Source of the DNA: Pyrinomonadaceae bacterium
Lineage (GTDB): Bacteria > Acidobacteriota > Blastocatellia > Pyrinomonadales > Pyrinomonadaceae
DNA: 64,000 bases
NCBI GenBank assembly: GCA_019186825.1
Contig: JABARP010000012.1
Coordinates: 197,532 to 261,531 of the forward strand
Direction of reading: 5' to 3'
A model generated the notes under the pieces. That model was given only the letters and a program-made list of their open reading frames with translations. It searched no databases and was not told where the DNA came from. A program made the position numbers and the translations under genes. Within the stretch, counting starts at the first letter, position 1; every line of letters begins with the position of its first letter. Shown in pieces: positions 53,021 through 62,376 of the stretch.

Positions 53021-53229
53021 CTCTCAGCCTCCCCGCCCTCGCCGAAGTGCTTGTCGCTGTGGCCGCCGCTCACGCCGAAATGCATCGGCATCAGCAGATG
53101 ACAAAGGAACATCGCGATCACGAATATAAGAAGCGAGATCTTCCCGTCCAAACCGATCAGTGGTGCGAGAAAGATCAGAAGCAGCGGCAGGACACACCCG
53201 ATCACCATCAGGACCATATGCTTGTTCAT
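53017..53229 (-). CDS. Small membrane protein, DUF2933-like
   Basis: 70 residues: two helices (about 5-24 and 32-50) and a CHLLMPMHFG segment with His and Met, then a His/Gly tail (GGHSDKHFGEGG). This resembles DUF2933-type proteins often seen with copper genes. It starts the minus-strand operon. A GGAGG-like site (AAAGGAGGATG) precedes the ATG. Confidence 0.65.
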   Translation of the reverse strand: MNKHMVLMVIGCVLPLLLIFLAPLIGLDGKISLLIFVIAMFLCHLLMPMHFGVSGGHSDKHFGEGGEAER

Positions 53230-53830
53230 AAAACATCCTCCTTTCGATAATTGCCGGCCGCGACATTGTTATTCGCGCATCAAGAGACTGTACAGGCTCA
53301 ATATGACGAAATAGCGTCGCTTCCGGTGCGGCATTTCTTTCCGGCCTGGCTGCTCGACACCTCATATTCGGGATAGGTTCGCGCTCACTGCGGAAATTTT
53401 CACGCCTTCTAAGCTTTTGCCTAGCGGCCTGCATGGCCCTCGGGTCCGCTTCATGCGCGAAGCCCTCCGCTCCAGACTTTCTTCATCCGACCGTGGATTG
53501 CATCTGCAAATGGACCAGCCGAACAACACAACGGCGAGGCCGGAACTCCCGAAAAATTAATGAATCCGCCGATCAAGTGGGCCGGCGGAACATATCACTC
53601 CAAAGACCCCAGATGTCTGAGAACAGACTGAACTGCTTGAAAGTGAACAATTCACCCGGCGCCAGAACCTAAGACATTTCCGTTGAACGCGGCTGAGACG
53701 CCCTATATCTCTCGGTTTCTTGATTCATATCGAAATTGGCACATTACTTGCGGTTTACATTAAGGAAAATCTCGTGCCATGGGGCGGGCGCAATTAGATG
53801 AAAGGGAAAGCACGGCGAAGCGGGAATCAG
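53230..53830. other. Intergenic region without supported gene
   Basis: Divergent region of about 600 bases between the minus-strand operon and the small plus-strand genes. A 79-codon frame at 53433 has no domain and poor composition. The promoter of the minus operon should be here but I could not place it. Confidence 0.4.
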
Positions 53831-53917
53831 ATGAGTGTCTGGCTTTACTGGCTCTGCTGGGCCGTCATCGCGGGCGTGATTACCTATTTGGCCCTCCGGG
53901 TCACGGGGGTGGTGTGA
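53831..53917 (+). CDS. Very small membrane peptide
   Basis: 28 residues, MSVWLYWLCWAVIAGVITYL and ALRVTGVV, forming one membrane helix with Trp at the interface. Its stop overlaps the GTG of the next gene by four bases (GTGA), suggesting translational coupling. A GCGGGAA site lies close upstream. Gene status is tentative. Confidence 0.4.
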   Translation: MSVWLYWLCWAVIAGVITYLALRVTGVV

Positions 53918-54105
53918 GCGAGGTGGACCTCCAGACGGCGAAGGCTTCTGAATTCCGGGCTTCCGCTTTCGGCGCTGGGATCGCGGGATTCGGACTCGGT
54001 GTAATGTTTGCGGAATATTTCCAGCCTTTAGCTGTGCTCCTGATACTCGCCGGATTTGCCGTTCACGGGTGGGGGATGTACAGGATCCACGTCCGCAATG
54101 GATAA
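53914..54105 (+). CDS. Small two-helix membrane protein
   Basis: 63 residues from GTG 53914. A polar N-terminus (SEVDLQTAKASEFRAS) is followed by FGAGIAGFGLGVMFAEYF and LAVLLILAGFAVHGWGMY, two helices. A longer frame from 53779 runs over the tiny gene before it and is less likely. The family was not recognised. It could belong to a metal-linked small membrane protein group, but nothing shows a function. Confidence 0.5.
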   Translation: MSEVDLQTAKASEFRASAFGAGIAGFGLGVMFAEYFQPLAVLLILAGFAVHGWGMYRIHVRNG

Positions 54106-54160
54106 GGATTCATTACCGAACCGTTTTGCTTGGTATGTAGATTGCTAGTGACTCAAATTA

Positions 54161-54172
54161 GTGAATATTCAC
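54161..54172. promoter_or_regulatory. Perfect 12-bp palindrome upstream of the Cys-rich gene
   Basis: GTGAATATTCAC is self-complementary and lies 46 bases before the start at 54219, in an AT-rich stretch. It may be an operator, but no cognate regulator can be named. Confidence 0.35.
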
Positions 54173-54218
54173 CGCCAAGGCCGACAGAGGAATTGGTAAA
54201 CCGCTCAGAAAGTTTAAC

Positions 54219-54596
54219 GTGAAAAAACGGCTCACTTCCATTCTCTTGCTTCTCGCGATCGCCGGAGGCGTCGCGGCGGGGATGCCGCTCCATTCGGGAG
54301 GCAACGGCAAGATGGCGAGCTGCTGCAAAAAGGCGAAGAGCGGGGAGCAATCTGCTGCCGCGACGGCCGCTCGTTTATGCTGTGCGGCGAACTGCACGGA
54401 ACCCGCAGAAACGACGTCGGGACCGAGCGTGCCGTTACCGGTTGTGCTCAAGGCGGCCCAGTCTGCCATCGAACGAAACAGGGCGCTGCCACCTGCTAAG
54501 CCGGTTTCTCACACCTTCCACTATCAGTCCGAGAATAGGATTCGTGCCAAGGAACACCTGCCCCTATTTCTACGTCACCACTCATTCCTGATTTAG
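54219..54596 (+). CDS. Exported Cys-rich protein of unknown function
   Basis: 125 residues from GTG 54219. A signal peptide (about 4-22) is followed by ASCCKKAKSGEQ and RLCCAANCTE, two CC pairs plus one Cys, then a Pro-rich middle and a His-containing end (LPLFLRHHSFLI). Soft-metal binding is likely from the Cys pairs. The family was not recognised. It stands before the FixH-like and CusA-like genes. Confidence 0.6.
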   Translation: MKKRLTSILLLLAIAGGVAAGMPLHSGGNGKMASCCKKAKSGEQSAAATAARLCCAANCTEPAETTSGPSVPLPVVLKAAQSAIERNRALPPAKPVSHTFHYQSENRIRAKEHLPLFLRHHSFLI

Positions 54597-54731
54597 CTTC
54601 AGGGGCGCAGAGCGCCTGAATTTCACAATTCCGTATCAAAAGGCTTCCGCGATCGAGTAAAAATACGCTCTTTCGCCGATCCGGCTGACGGACTCGGTAG
54701 AAGTCCATCAATTTTAAGAGAGGAAAGTTTA

Positions 54732-55160
54732 ATGAAAAGAATAGCTATCGTTTTAGTGTTTTTGGCTGCCGCAGTCGTTTTGGCCGCATGCGGGTCCAGC
54801 ACGGACAGCTCGGCTGTCAGCGGGAAGGTCATCAAGAACGGCCCGGCGGGCAACAACCTCACGGTCTCGCTGGCGAACACGGACGGCGTGCTGCGCGATG
54901 GGAAGCAAGACCTTATTTTGACGTTTGCGGACGCCTCAGGGAAGCCCGTCGATGCCGGGGCTGCGTCGCTGAATTTCTTCATGCCGGCGATGGGAACAAT
55001 GGCCGCGATGAACAATGCCGCAGTGCTGACCACGACCGGGACGCCAGGTGTGTACAAAGCGTCTGTAGATCTTGAAATGGCGGGTGAGTGGCAAGCGCAG
55101 GTCTCGTATGAAGGCCCTGTCGGAAAGGGGAAAGCCAACCTCGCGGTAACGGCACAATAG
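54732..55160 (+). CDS. FixH/YtkA-like lipoprotein
   Basis: 142 residues with lipobox VLAAC. One immunoglobulin-like beta domain with [36 protein letters not shown] and [19 protein letters not shown] fits the FixH/YtkA-like family seen with copper delivery and RND pumps. The Met-rich loop could bind Cu(I). It starts after AGAGGAAAG and precedes the pump by 40 bases. Confidence 0.82.
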   Translation: MKRIAIVLVFLAAAVVLAACGSSTDSSAVSGKVIKNGPAGNNLTVSLANTDGVLRDGKQDLILTFADASGKPVDAGAASLNFFMPAMGTMAAMNNAAVLTTTGTPGVYKASVDLEMAGEWQAQVSYEGPVGKGKANLAVTAQ

Positions 55161-55200
55161 TTTCGCGCAAGCTCTAGAACAGCTAGGCAAATCCAATGTC

Positions 55201-58200
55201 ATGATCAACTGGCTAATCGAATGGTCGCTTAAGAATCGCGTTATCGTGATCGCTATTTATATCGGGTTGGCGATCGCTGGGTACTACGCATTGGTGAACA
55301 CACCGATCGACGCGATTCCCGATCTTTCCGATAACCAGGTGATCGTCTTTACGGATTGGGCGGGCCGCTCGCCGAAGGAGGTCGAGGACCAGGTCACCTA
55401 CCCGCTCGTCACCAACCTTCAGGGGTTGCCCGGCGTCCGCACGGTGCGGGCGAGTTCCGCCTTCAGTTTTTCGATGGTCAACGTTATTTTTGAGGACAAC
55501 GTTGATCTTTACTGGGCGCGAACGCGGGTTCTCGAACGGCTCAATCTGGTATCGAAACAACTTCCGGAGGGCGTCACGCCGACGTTGGGGCCGGATGCGA
55601 CGGGTCTCGGTCAGGTCTACTGGTACACGCTCGAATCGGAAACGATGAACCTTCGTGACCTGCGGACGCTCCAGGATTGGTTCGTGCGGTATCAGTTGAA
55701 TTCGACGCCGGGAATTGCTGAGGTTGCCAGCGTCGGCGGTTACATTCAGCAGTATCAGGTCAATGTTGATCCGAACAAGCTCCGCGCTTACAACCTTCCT
55801 TTATCAACAGTTGTTGAAGCCGTCTCACGGTCAAACAACAACGTCGGCGGGAACGTCGTCGAGCAGGCCGGTGAGTGGGCGGTCGTTCGAGGTATCGGCC
55901 TTGTTGAATCGGTCGCTGACGTCGAAAACATCGTAGTCGGCTCGCAAAACGGCACACCGATCTACGTCCGGAGTCTCGGCGAGGTGGAGCTCGGCAACGC
56001 GTTCAGGACCGGAGCACTCGATAAAAACGGCAAGGAAACTGTCGGCGGCGTCGTAATAATGCGCTACGGCGTCAGCGCTCTCGAGGCCATCGAGAACATC
56101 AAGCAAAAGATCGAAGAGATCAAGCCCGGCCTCCCTCCCGGCGTCGAACTCGTACCCTTCTACGACCGCACCGACCTCATCAACCGCACAGCGGACACGC
56201 TTAAGGAAGCTCTGATCGAAGAGTTGATCCTCGTTACTCTAGTTAACCTGATTTTCCTTGCGCATTTCCGATCAATTCTGATCGTGACGGTCCCACTCCC
56301 GCTTGCGGCTCTTGCGTCGTTCCTGTTCATGTATTTCTTCGGGATCACTTCGAACATCATGTCGCTGGCGGGCATCGCGATCGCGGTGTCCGACCTCGTC
56401 GACGCCGGGATCGTCGTGACGGAGAACGCGTACCGGGCGATCGAAAAGGAAGGGGTCAACATGACCGACAAGAAGCGCGTCTGGGAGATCGTCCTGGAGG
56501 CGACTAAAATGGTCGGCCGCCCGATCTTCTCGTCGATGGCGATAATTGTCATTGCGTTCATCCCGGTTTTCGCATTGACCGGCCAGGAAGGAAAACTCTT
56601 CCACCCGCTTGCTTATACGAAGACCTTCGCAATGATCGCCGCGGCGTTCATGGCGGTAACGCTGGTGCCGGTACTTTGCGGTTATCTGCTCGGCGGAAAG
56701 CTGCGGCCGGAGGAATGGAACCCGATAATGCGATTTCTGCGGGGGGTTTACAAGCCCGTTCTTGTTACCGCCCTAAGGAACCGCCCCGCCACGGTTCTCA
56801 TCGCTCTGACGTTCTTCGCAGGTGCGATGTTCGTCGCCACCAAGATCGGGAGCGAGTTCATGCCGCCATTGAACGAGGGCGACCTGTTGTACATGCCGGT
56901 AACAGATCCGGCCATCTCGATCGACGAAGCTTTGCGGATCATGAGCAGGCAGGACGAGATACTGAAGAGCTTCCCGGAGGTCGAGTGGGCAGTCGGGAAG
57001 GCGGGGCGGGCGGAAACGTCAACTGATCCGTCGCCGATAAACATGAACGAGACCATCATCCACCTGAAGCCGGAGGATCAGTGGCGCGATGGGATGACGC
57101 GGGAGAAACTCGTCGCCGAGATGGACGCCGCGTTGAGGATGCCAGGCGTGACCAATATCTGGACGCAGCCGATCATCAACCGCATCGAGATGCTCGCGAC
57201 CGGGATACGTTCGCAGGTGGGGATCAAGATATTCGGGAATGACCTCGACACCCTTGAGGAAACTGCCCAGCACATCGCGGCGGTCGTGAAGGACGTTCCC
57301 GGTGCCGCGGACGTCTACCCCGAGCAGATCGGCGGGGCCCCGTACATCGATATTGTCATCAATCGCACGGCTGCCGCACGTTACGGCATCGAGGTCTCGA
57401 TGATACAGGACGTCATCGAAAAGGGTATCGGCGAAACGAACTTGACGGTGACGATCGAAGGGCGAAGGCGTTTCCCGATCCGGGTGCGCTACGGGGAAGA
57501 GTTCCGGTCATCAGCCGAGGCGATCGGGCGCATCCCGGTGACGTCGCCGGCGGGGGAATCCATTCCACTTTCGCAACTCGCCGAGATTCGCTCAGTCGAA
57601 GGACCGTCCATGATTCAAAGCGAGAACGGACTCCTGCGCGGCACGGTGCTTCTTAATGTGCGCGGCCGCGACATCGGAAGTTTCGTCGACGAGGCCAAAC
57701 AGGCGATCGCCCAGAAGATACAGCTCCCGGAAGGTTACTACGTTGCCTGGAGCGGGCAGTACGAGAACCAGGAGCGTGCACGGAAACGATTGACGATCGT
57801 GGTCCCGATCGTGATCCTGATCATTTTCGGGACGCTGTACATGACCTACCATTCGTTCCTCGAAGCCGCTCACGTTTTGCTTGCCGTCCCGTTCGCGTTG
57901 ACCGGCGGTTTTTATTTGTTGTGGCTGCTTCAGTACAACTTCTCCGTAGCGGTGTGGGTCGGGTTCATAGCACTGTTCGGAGCCGCGGTGCAAACGGGTA
58001 TCGTCATGGTCGTTTATCTGGAGGAAGCTGTTAAGAGGAAGAAGGAAGAGCTTGGCCAACTCGACCGGGAAAGCCTGCTTGACGCCGTTACCGAGGGAGC
58101 GCTTCTACGTCTCCGCCCGAAGGTGATGACCGTGACGACGATCGTCGCCGGATTGCTCCCGATCATGCTGAGCACGGGCGCCGGGTCGGAACTGATGAAA

Positions 58201-58356
58201 CCGCTTGCGACCCCGGTTTTCGGCGGTATGGTGTCGAGCCTCGTGCACGTCCTGATCGTGACGCCAGTGATCTTTTACTGGATGCGGCTATGGGAACTGA
58301 AGCGCGAAGCGGCAGGTGTGATGCGGGATGATAACTCTAAAGGCGACTGGACCTAG
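55201..58356 (+). CDS. CusA-like copper/silver RND efflux pump
   Basis: 1051 residues. The opening [20 protein letters not shown] and [20 protein letters not shown] match CusA, as does [17 protein letters not shown]. Of the three CusA periplasmic methionines, two have counterparts ([11 protein letters not shown] and [10 protein letters not shown]); the third reads [12 protein letters not shown], with Met shifted by three residues. The TM4 segment is [20 protein letters not shown]. Cu(I)/Ag(I) efflux is therefore most likely. The gene order is pump, channel, adaptor, unlike the other two sets. Confidence 0.94.
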   Translation: MINWLIEWSLKNRVIVIAIYIGLAIAGYYALVNTPIDAIPDLSDNQVIVFTDWAGRSPKEVEDQVTYPLVTNLQGLPGVRTVRASSAFSFSMVNVIFEDNVDLYWARTRVLERLNLVSKQLPEGVTPTLGPDATGLGQVYWYTLESETMNLRDLRTLQDWFVRYQLNSTPGIAEVASVGGYIQQYQVNVDPNKLRAYNLPLSTVVEAVSRSNNNVGGNVVEQAGEWAVVRGIGLVESVADVENIVVGSQNGTPIYVRSLGEVELGNAFRTGALDKNGKETVGGVVIMRYGVSALEAIENIKQKIEEIKPGLPPGVELVPFYDRTDLINRTADTLKEALIEELILVTLVNLIFLAHFRSILIVTVPLPLAALASFLFMYFFGITSNIMSLAGIAIAVSDLVDAGIVVTENAYRAIEKEGVNMTDKKRVWEIVLEATKMVGRPIFSSMAIIVIAFIPVFALTGQEGKLFHPLAYTKTFAMIAAAFMAVTLVPVLCGYLLGGKLRPEEWNPIMRFLRGVYKPVLVTALRNRPATVLIALTFFAGAMFVATKIGSEFMPPLNEGDLLYMPVTDPAISIDEALRIMSRQDEILKSFPEVEWAVGKAGRAETSTDPSPINMNETIIHLKPEDQWRDGMTREKLVAEMDAALRMPGVTNIWTQPIINRIEMLATGIRSQVGIKIFGNDLDTLEETAQHIAAVVKDVPGAADVYPEQIGGAPYIDIVINRTAAARYGIEVSMIQDVIEKGIGETNLTVTIEGRRRFPIRVRYGEEFRSSAEAIGRIPVTSPAGESIPLSQLAEIRSVEGPSMIQSENGLLRGTVLLNVRGRDIGSFVDEAKQAIAQKIQLPEGYYVAWSGQYENQERARKRLTIVVPIVILIIFGTLYMTYHSFLEAAHVLLAVPFALTGGFYLLWLLQYNFSVAVWVGFIALFGAAVQTGIVMVVYLEEAVKRKKEELGQLDRESLLDAVTEGALLRLRPKVMTVTTIVAGLLPIMLSTGAGSELMKPLATPVFGGMVSSLVHVLIVTPVIFYWMRLWELKREAAGVMRDDNSKGDWT

Positions 58357-58365
58357 CATAAAGTG

Positions 58366-59751
58366 ATGGAACATTTCTCGATAGGTTTGTCGAAGCGTGC
58401 GCTGTTAGCGGTGATCACCGTCCTTTTGGTGATACCCGGTTGCCTCACAGTCCGCCCGCAAGTGCCCACCCGTCCGCAAGTGAGTACGCCCGACGCCCAA
58501 CCGCTTTCTCACCTGAAATATTTGGATCAAACCGGCGGCCGGACGGCGGACGATCTTGTGAAATTCGCGATCGCCAACAATGCCGAGATCGCGGCGATGC
58601 GCAATGAAGCGGAGGCCGGCGAAGCCCTGATCCGACAGGCCCGGCTGCGGCCGAACCCCAGCGTCGAGGTCAGCGGCACACGCATGATCGGTGGGCCCGA
58701 CAATAGCCTGATGGTCGAGGGCGGGTTGCCGCTCGAACTGGGCGGCAGGCGCGGTTCTCGCATCCGGGTCGCCGAGCGCGAGTCCGAGATAAGAAAGCTT
58801 GCGGTCGCCGAACGGGAGCGGCAAGTTGCCGCCGAGGTGCGAGCGAAGTTTGGTGAAACATTGGCCGCGGCACTTAAGCTGAGGTTCACGGAAGAGATGC
58901 TCGCAAGGGCGCTGGAGAATTTCAGCTTGGTCGCCGCGAGGGTGGAAGAAGGCCGGACGCCGCCGCTCGAGCGGAGCATGGAAACGGTCGAGCTCAATCG
59001 CATCCGTGCGACCCGTGAGACCAGCGAAGGAGCCGTCGAGATTCGCCTTCTGGAGCTGAGGAATCTGACCGGTATGCCGCCGGAGGAACCGCTCCGGATA
59101 CGCGGCGATTTCGGTGATCTGATCGACCAGCTTCCCCCGGCGGACGAGGCGACGAGGCAGGCTCTGGAACGCCGGACAGACCTCGCGGGTGCACGGGCGG
59201 TCGAGCAACTCGCCGCGGCAAGGACCGCGCAAGCACGGACCGAAGGACGCATTGATGCGGATGTTATGGTCGGCTATCAACGGATGAGGTCGGGGTTCCC
59301 GCTCTCGGGGATCGACGAGGCCGGCGCGCTGCAGCCGATCGAAATGCGATCGAACTTCTTCACGTTCGGTGTGCGGCTGAACCTCCCCGTCAGGAACCGC
59401 AATCAGGGCATGATCGAGGCCGCGATCCTTGAGGAAGAAGCTGCCAGGAAGCGTCGAGAATTCGGCGAACTCACGATCCGAAGGGAAGTCGCAGCCGCCT
59501 ACGTCCGGTACAACCGTTCGACCCGTTCGATGGAGATATACCGCGTGGGTGTGCGTGATCAGGCGGCACAGAACCTTGCGGTAGTGCGGCAAACTTACGA
59601 GTTAGGGTCCAAAACGCTTCTGGACTTCATTGCGGAGCATCACCGCTTTATCGAGACCGAAAGCGGATTTATCGATTCCCAGCTTGAATCTTATCTGTCT
59701 CGCGTGGAGATCCTCCGCGTCGTGAACGCATCGGAACTGATAAGCAAATGA
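58366..59751 (+). CDS. Outer-membrane efflux lipoprotein (CusC/CzcC-like)
   Basis: 461 residues from ATG 58366 (GTG 58363 in frame). The signal ends in VIPGC, a lipobox, so it is probably acylated like CusC. TolC repeats show LIRQARLRPNPSVEVSGTR and FGVRLNLPVRNRNQGMIEA. It should pair with the CusA-like pump nine bases upstream, and its stop overlaps the adaptor start (ATGA). Confidence 0.9.
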   Translation: MEHFSIGLSKRALLAVITVLLVIPGCLTVRPQVPTRPQVSTPDAQPLSHLKYLDQTGGRTADDLVKFAIANNAEIAAMRNEAEAGEALIRQARLRPNPSVEVSGTRMIGGPDNSLMVEGGLPLELGGRRGSRIRVAERESEIRKLAVAERERQVAAEVRAKFGETLAAALKLRFTEEMLARALENFSLVAARVEEGRTPPLERSMETVELNRIRATRETSEGAVEIRLLELRNLTGMPPEEPLRIRGDFGDLIDQLPPADEATRQALERRTDLAGARAVEQLAAARTAQARTEGRIDADVMVGYQRMRSGFPLSGIDEAGALQPIEMRSNFFTFGVRLNLPVRNRNQGMIEAAILEEEAARKRREFGELTIRREVAAAYVRYNRSTRSMEIYRVGVRDQAAQNLAVVRQTYELGSKTLLDFIAEHHRFIETESGFIDSQLESYLSRVEILRVVNASELISK

Positions 59752-61361
59752 ACGAGAAAGACGAAAACAACATCCCTGAGCCGGATCGCCCCTTATTGGA
59801 GACGGAGAACACAGTGTTCGACGATGACGGAACTGTCATTTCGCACACGGAGCAAACGATCACCGACCCGCCCCGGTCAAGGCGAGTTCACCCCGGCGTG
59901 ATCGCTGCCACCATATCTGCGGCCGGGCTGATCCTCCTGCTCGTTTGGTATTTCGCCCTGCGCGACAGCAGTGCCGGGCGGCCGGTACCGGCCCCGCGTT
60001 CCACCGCTATGGACGATCTCCCGGCGGGCGAGCCCATGACGAGGCAAACTCTGACGATCACGCCTGAACAGCTTGCCACCTCCGGCATCTCCATCGAAAC
60101 CGTCGGCGAACAGCTCGCCGCTGAGGTCGGCCTTACCGCGTCGACGGGCGTGATCGAAGCCAACGCTTACCGCAACACGCCGGCCCTGGCACTCGTGGGC
60201 GGCGTTGTTCGCGCAGTACCGCCGGAACTCGGTGAAAACGTGAACAGGGGACAGACCGTCGCCGTTGTCTTCAGTAACGAATTCGCGGAAGCACAGTCGC
60301 GTTACATCGCTCTTCAGACTGAAACGGAAAACGCCCGGCAGAACTACGAACGCACGCAACGTTTGGTCGGAATAAATCAGCCCGGGCGAACCGAACTCGA
60401 CCAGGCAGCAAAGCAATTAAAAGCCGCGGAAGCCGCGCTTGCCGAGATGCAAAACCGATACCAGCGAACCACGCGCCTTATAAAAATAGGCGCGGCGAGC
60501 CGAGAGGAACTCGAACAGGACAACACCAAGTTGCGGACCGCCGAGGCTGAAGTGACCGAGGCGCGGCGCCGCCATGAAAGGGCGGGGCGGCTTGTGGAAA
60601 TCAATCCCGAAACGCGAACGCAGAACGAAGAGGCCCTGAACAAACTCCGCTCCTCCGAAAGCGAATTGGCGACCTCGCGGCAGAGGTTGATCCTTTACGG
60701 GATGTCGCCGGACCGGGTGAGTTCGCTCCGAAACGCGTCACAGGTCACCTCCGAGCTCGCGGTCCTGGCCCCGATCGGTGGTACGGTAACAAGCCGTACG
60801 GTGAACGCCGGTGAAGTCGTGGAAGCGAACAAGGAGCTCTTGCGCGTAACCGACCTGTCGAACGTGTGGGTGATCGCCCAAGTTTTCGAACAGGACCTTC
60901 CCCGCCTGCGCGTCGGAAGCGGAGCAAGCGTCACGGCCGGAGCCTTCCCTGATCGGCTCTTTCGCGGGCATGTGACGTACATCGATCCTTCAATAGATCA
61001 GGCGACTCGCACTGCGAAAGTGCGCGTAGAATTGGCGAACGCCGACCGGGCGCTGAAACTCGGGACATACGTGAACGTCGCTTTCGGCTCACTTGGCCAG
61101 AGCGAGCGGACGGTGCCTGTTGTGCCGTCGGCCGCTGTACAGAATATCGAGAACCGCCAGGTCGTCTTTATCGCCACATCGGACCCGAACGTGTTCGAAT
61201 TAAGGCCGGTCCGATTGGGGAGCGAGGTGGACGGGCGGTTCCCCGTTCTCGAAGGCGTGAATGTCGGTGATCGTGTTGTAACGAATGGAAGCTTCATGCT
61301 CCGCGCCGAGTGGCTCAAGACAAAACTCGGCAGTGGCGATCACCAGCAGCACGGCTCTTGA
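59748..61361 (+). CDS. RND periplasmic adaptor subunit (CusB-like)
   Basis: 537 residues. A cytoplasmic N-terminus of about 45 residues precedes a membrane helix (about 50-68). Barrel-sandwich halves are PALALVGGVVRAVPPELGEN and VLAPIGGTVTSRTVNAGEVV, separated by an unusually long coiled-coil region (about 190-320). The C-terminus is VVTNGSFMLRAEWLKTKLGS with a His tail. The lone Met residues are few, so copper is carried by the pump rather than by clear CusB Met sites here. Confidence 0.9.
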   Translation: MNEKDENNIPEPDRPLLETENTVFDDDGTVISHTEQTITDPPRSRRVHPGVIAATISAAGLILLLVWYFALRDSSAGRPVPAPRSTAMDDLPAGEPMTRQTLTITPEQLATSGISIETVGEQLAAEVGLTASTGVIEANAYRNTPALALVGGVVRAVPPELGENVNRGQTVAVVFSNEFAEAQSRYIALQTETENARQNYERTQRLVGINQPGRTELDQAAKQLKAAEAALAEMQNRYQRTTRLIKIGAASREELEQDNTKLRTAEAEVTEARRRHERAGRLVEINPETRTQNEEALNKLRSSESELATSRQRLILYGMSPDRVSSLRNASQVTSELAVLAPIGGTVTSRTVNAGEVVEANKELLRVTDLSNVWVIAQVFEQDLPRLRVGSGASVTAGAFPDRLFRGHVTYIDPSIDQATRTAKVRVELANADRALKLGTYVNVAFGSLGQSERTVPVVPSAAVQNIENRQVVFIATSDPNVFELRPVRLGSEVDGRFPVLEGVNVGDRVVTNGSFMLRAEWLKTKLGSGDHQQHGS

Positions 61362-61707
61362 TCCGGGTAGGCAAAGCGTAAAGCCGAGATCGTAAGCGAT
61401 CAAACCGATCTTGAGTTCCTGTACATGATAGAGATGCACTACGCTGACGGCGCCGTGAAGATGTCGAAGTTCAGGGAGAACAAATCGCAGGCGTGAAGGC
61501 ACCCCGGGCAAAGCGTTAGCGTGCAGGGAAATATCTGTTAATAGATGTGCGTTAGCAGACACTCATGTCTGCTAACGCACATCTGCGCACTGCGTGCCCG
61601 AATAATCGCATCGTTTCCTTGAGAATGCCGGGGAACGTAATTTGCACGACTAAGTGTCAGCGGTCTACCTTACTAGTCCCATTAACGATCTCTGATCCAG
61701 CGCCCCG
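61362..61707. other. Intergenic region with a short unsupported frame
   Basis: About 345 bases between the adaptor and methyltransferase. A short frame (LYMIEMHYADGAVKMSKFRE, ending near 61496) has no recognised family. The main element is the perfect inverted repeat at 61543. Confidence 0.4.
61543..61584. repeat. Perfect 19-bp inverted repeat
   Basis: AGATGTGCGTTAGCAGACA (61543-61561) is mirrored by TGTCTGCTAACGCACATCT (61566-61584) with a 4-base spacer CTCA. A related piece, GCGTTAGCGTGCAG, occurs at 61513. No U-run follows, so it is not a standard terminator. A REP-like or small mobile element is possible. Confidence 0.75.
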
Positions 61708-62361
61708 ATGAATGATGACCGGTATATTCCTGCTCTGTCTTATCACGCGTTGACGCCTCTCTACGATACGGTTGTGGGCTGGACGACCCGGGAGCGGTTA
61801 TTCAAGGACGCGCTCGTCGAGCATGCGAGGATAACGGCGGGTCATAGCGTTTTGGACTTAGGATGCGGTACCGGCACGCTTGCGCTACTCATCCATGAGC
61901 AGGAGCCGCAAGCGGGGGTTGTCGGTATCGACGGCGATTCGAAGATTCTCGGCATAGCGAAGAAGAAAGCCCGCCATCGGAACGTTGCGGTTCGGTACGT
62001 TCAGGCGATGTCCTTCGATCTGCCGTATGAGGACGAGTCGTTCGATCGCGTCGTCTCCAGCCTTTTCTTTCATCACTTGTCCGAGAAGAGCAAGGCACGC
62101 TCCCTGGCTGAAGCAAGACGGGTTTTGAAATCGGATGGCGAACTGCATATTGCGGATTGGGGGAAGCCGGCGAATCTGCTAATGAAGCTGGGTTCGCGGT
62201 TCATCCAGGTGCTCGATGGTTCGGAGACGACCAAAGACAATTTCGAGGGGCGGCTGCCGGATATGGTCGTGCAGGAAGGCTTCGTCGAGGTCGAGGAGAC
62301 TGATTTCTTCAACAGCTTGTTCGGCACGATCCGGCTCTTAAAAGCGGTCAAAGAAACATGA
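61708..62361 (+). CDS. Class I SAM-dependent methyltransferase, paralog of 15187
   Basis: 217 residues. YIPALSYHALTPLYDTVVGW begins the protein. SAM motif I is SVLDLGCGTGTLALLIHE and the acidic motif is VVGIDGDSK. FDRVVSSLFFHHLSEKSK and ELHIADWGKPANLLMKLGS match the methyltransferase at 15187 over the whole length. Both lie near metal genes. Substrate unknown. It may be co-transcribed with the DUF4198 genes. Confidence 0.85.
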   Translation: MNDDRYIPALSYHALTPLYDTVVGWTTRERLFKDALVEHARITAGHSVLDLGCGTGTLALLIHEQEPQAGVVGIDGDSKILGIAKKKARHRNVAVRYVQAMSFDLPYEDESFDRVVSSLFFHHLSEKSKARSLAEARRVLKSDGELHIADWGKPANLLMKLGSRFIQVLDGSETTKDNFEGRLPDMVVQEGFVEVEETDFFNSLFGTIRLLKAVKET

Positions 62362-62376
62362 TTCGACGGAGGATAA

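Noticed and set aside
53433..53672. 79-codon plus-strand frame in the divergent region
   Set aside because: No signal peptide, domain or ribosome site; low similarity to real genes in composition.
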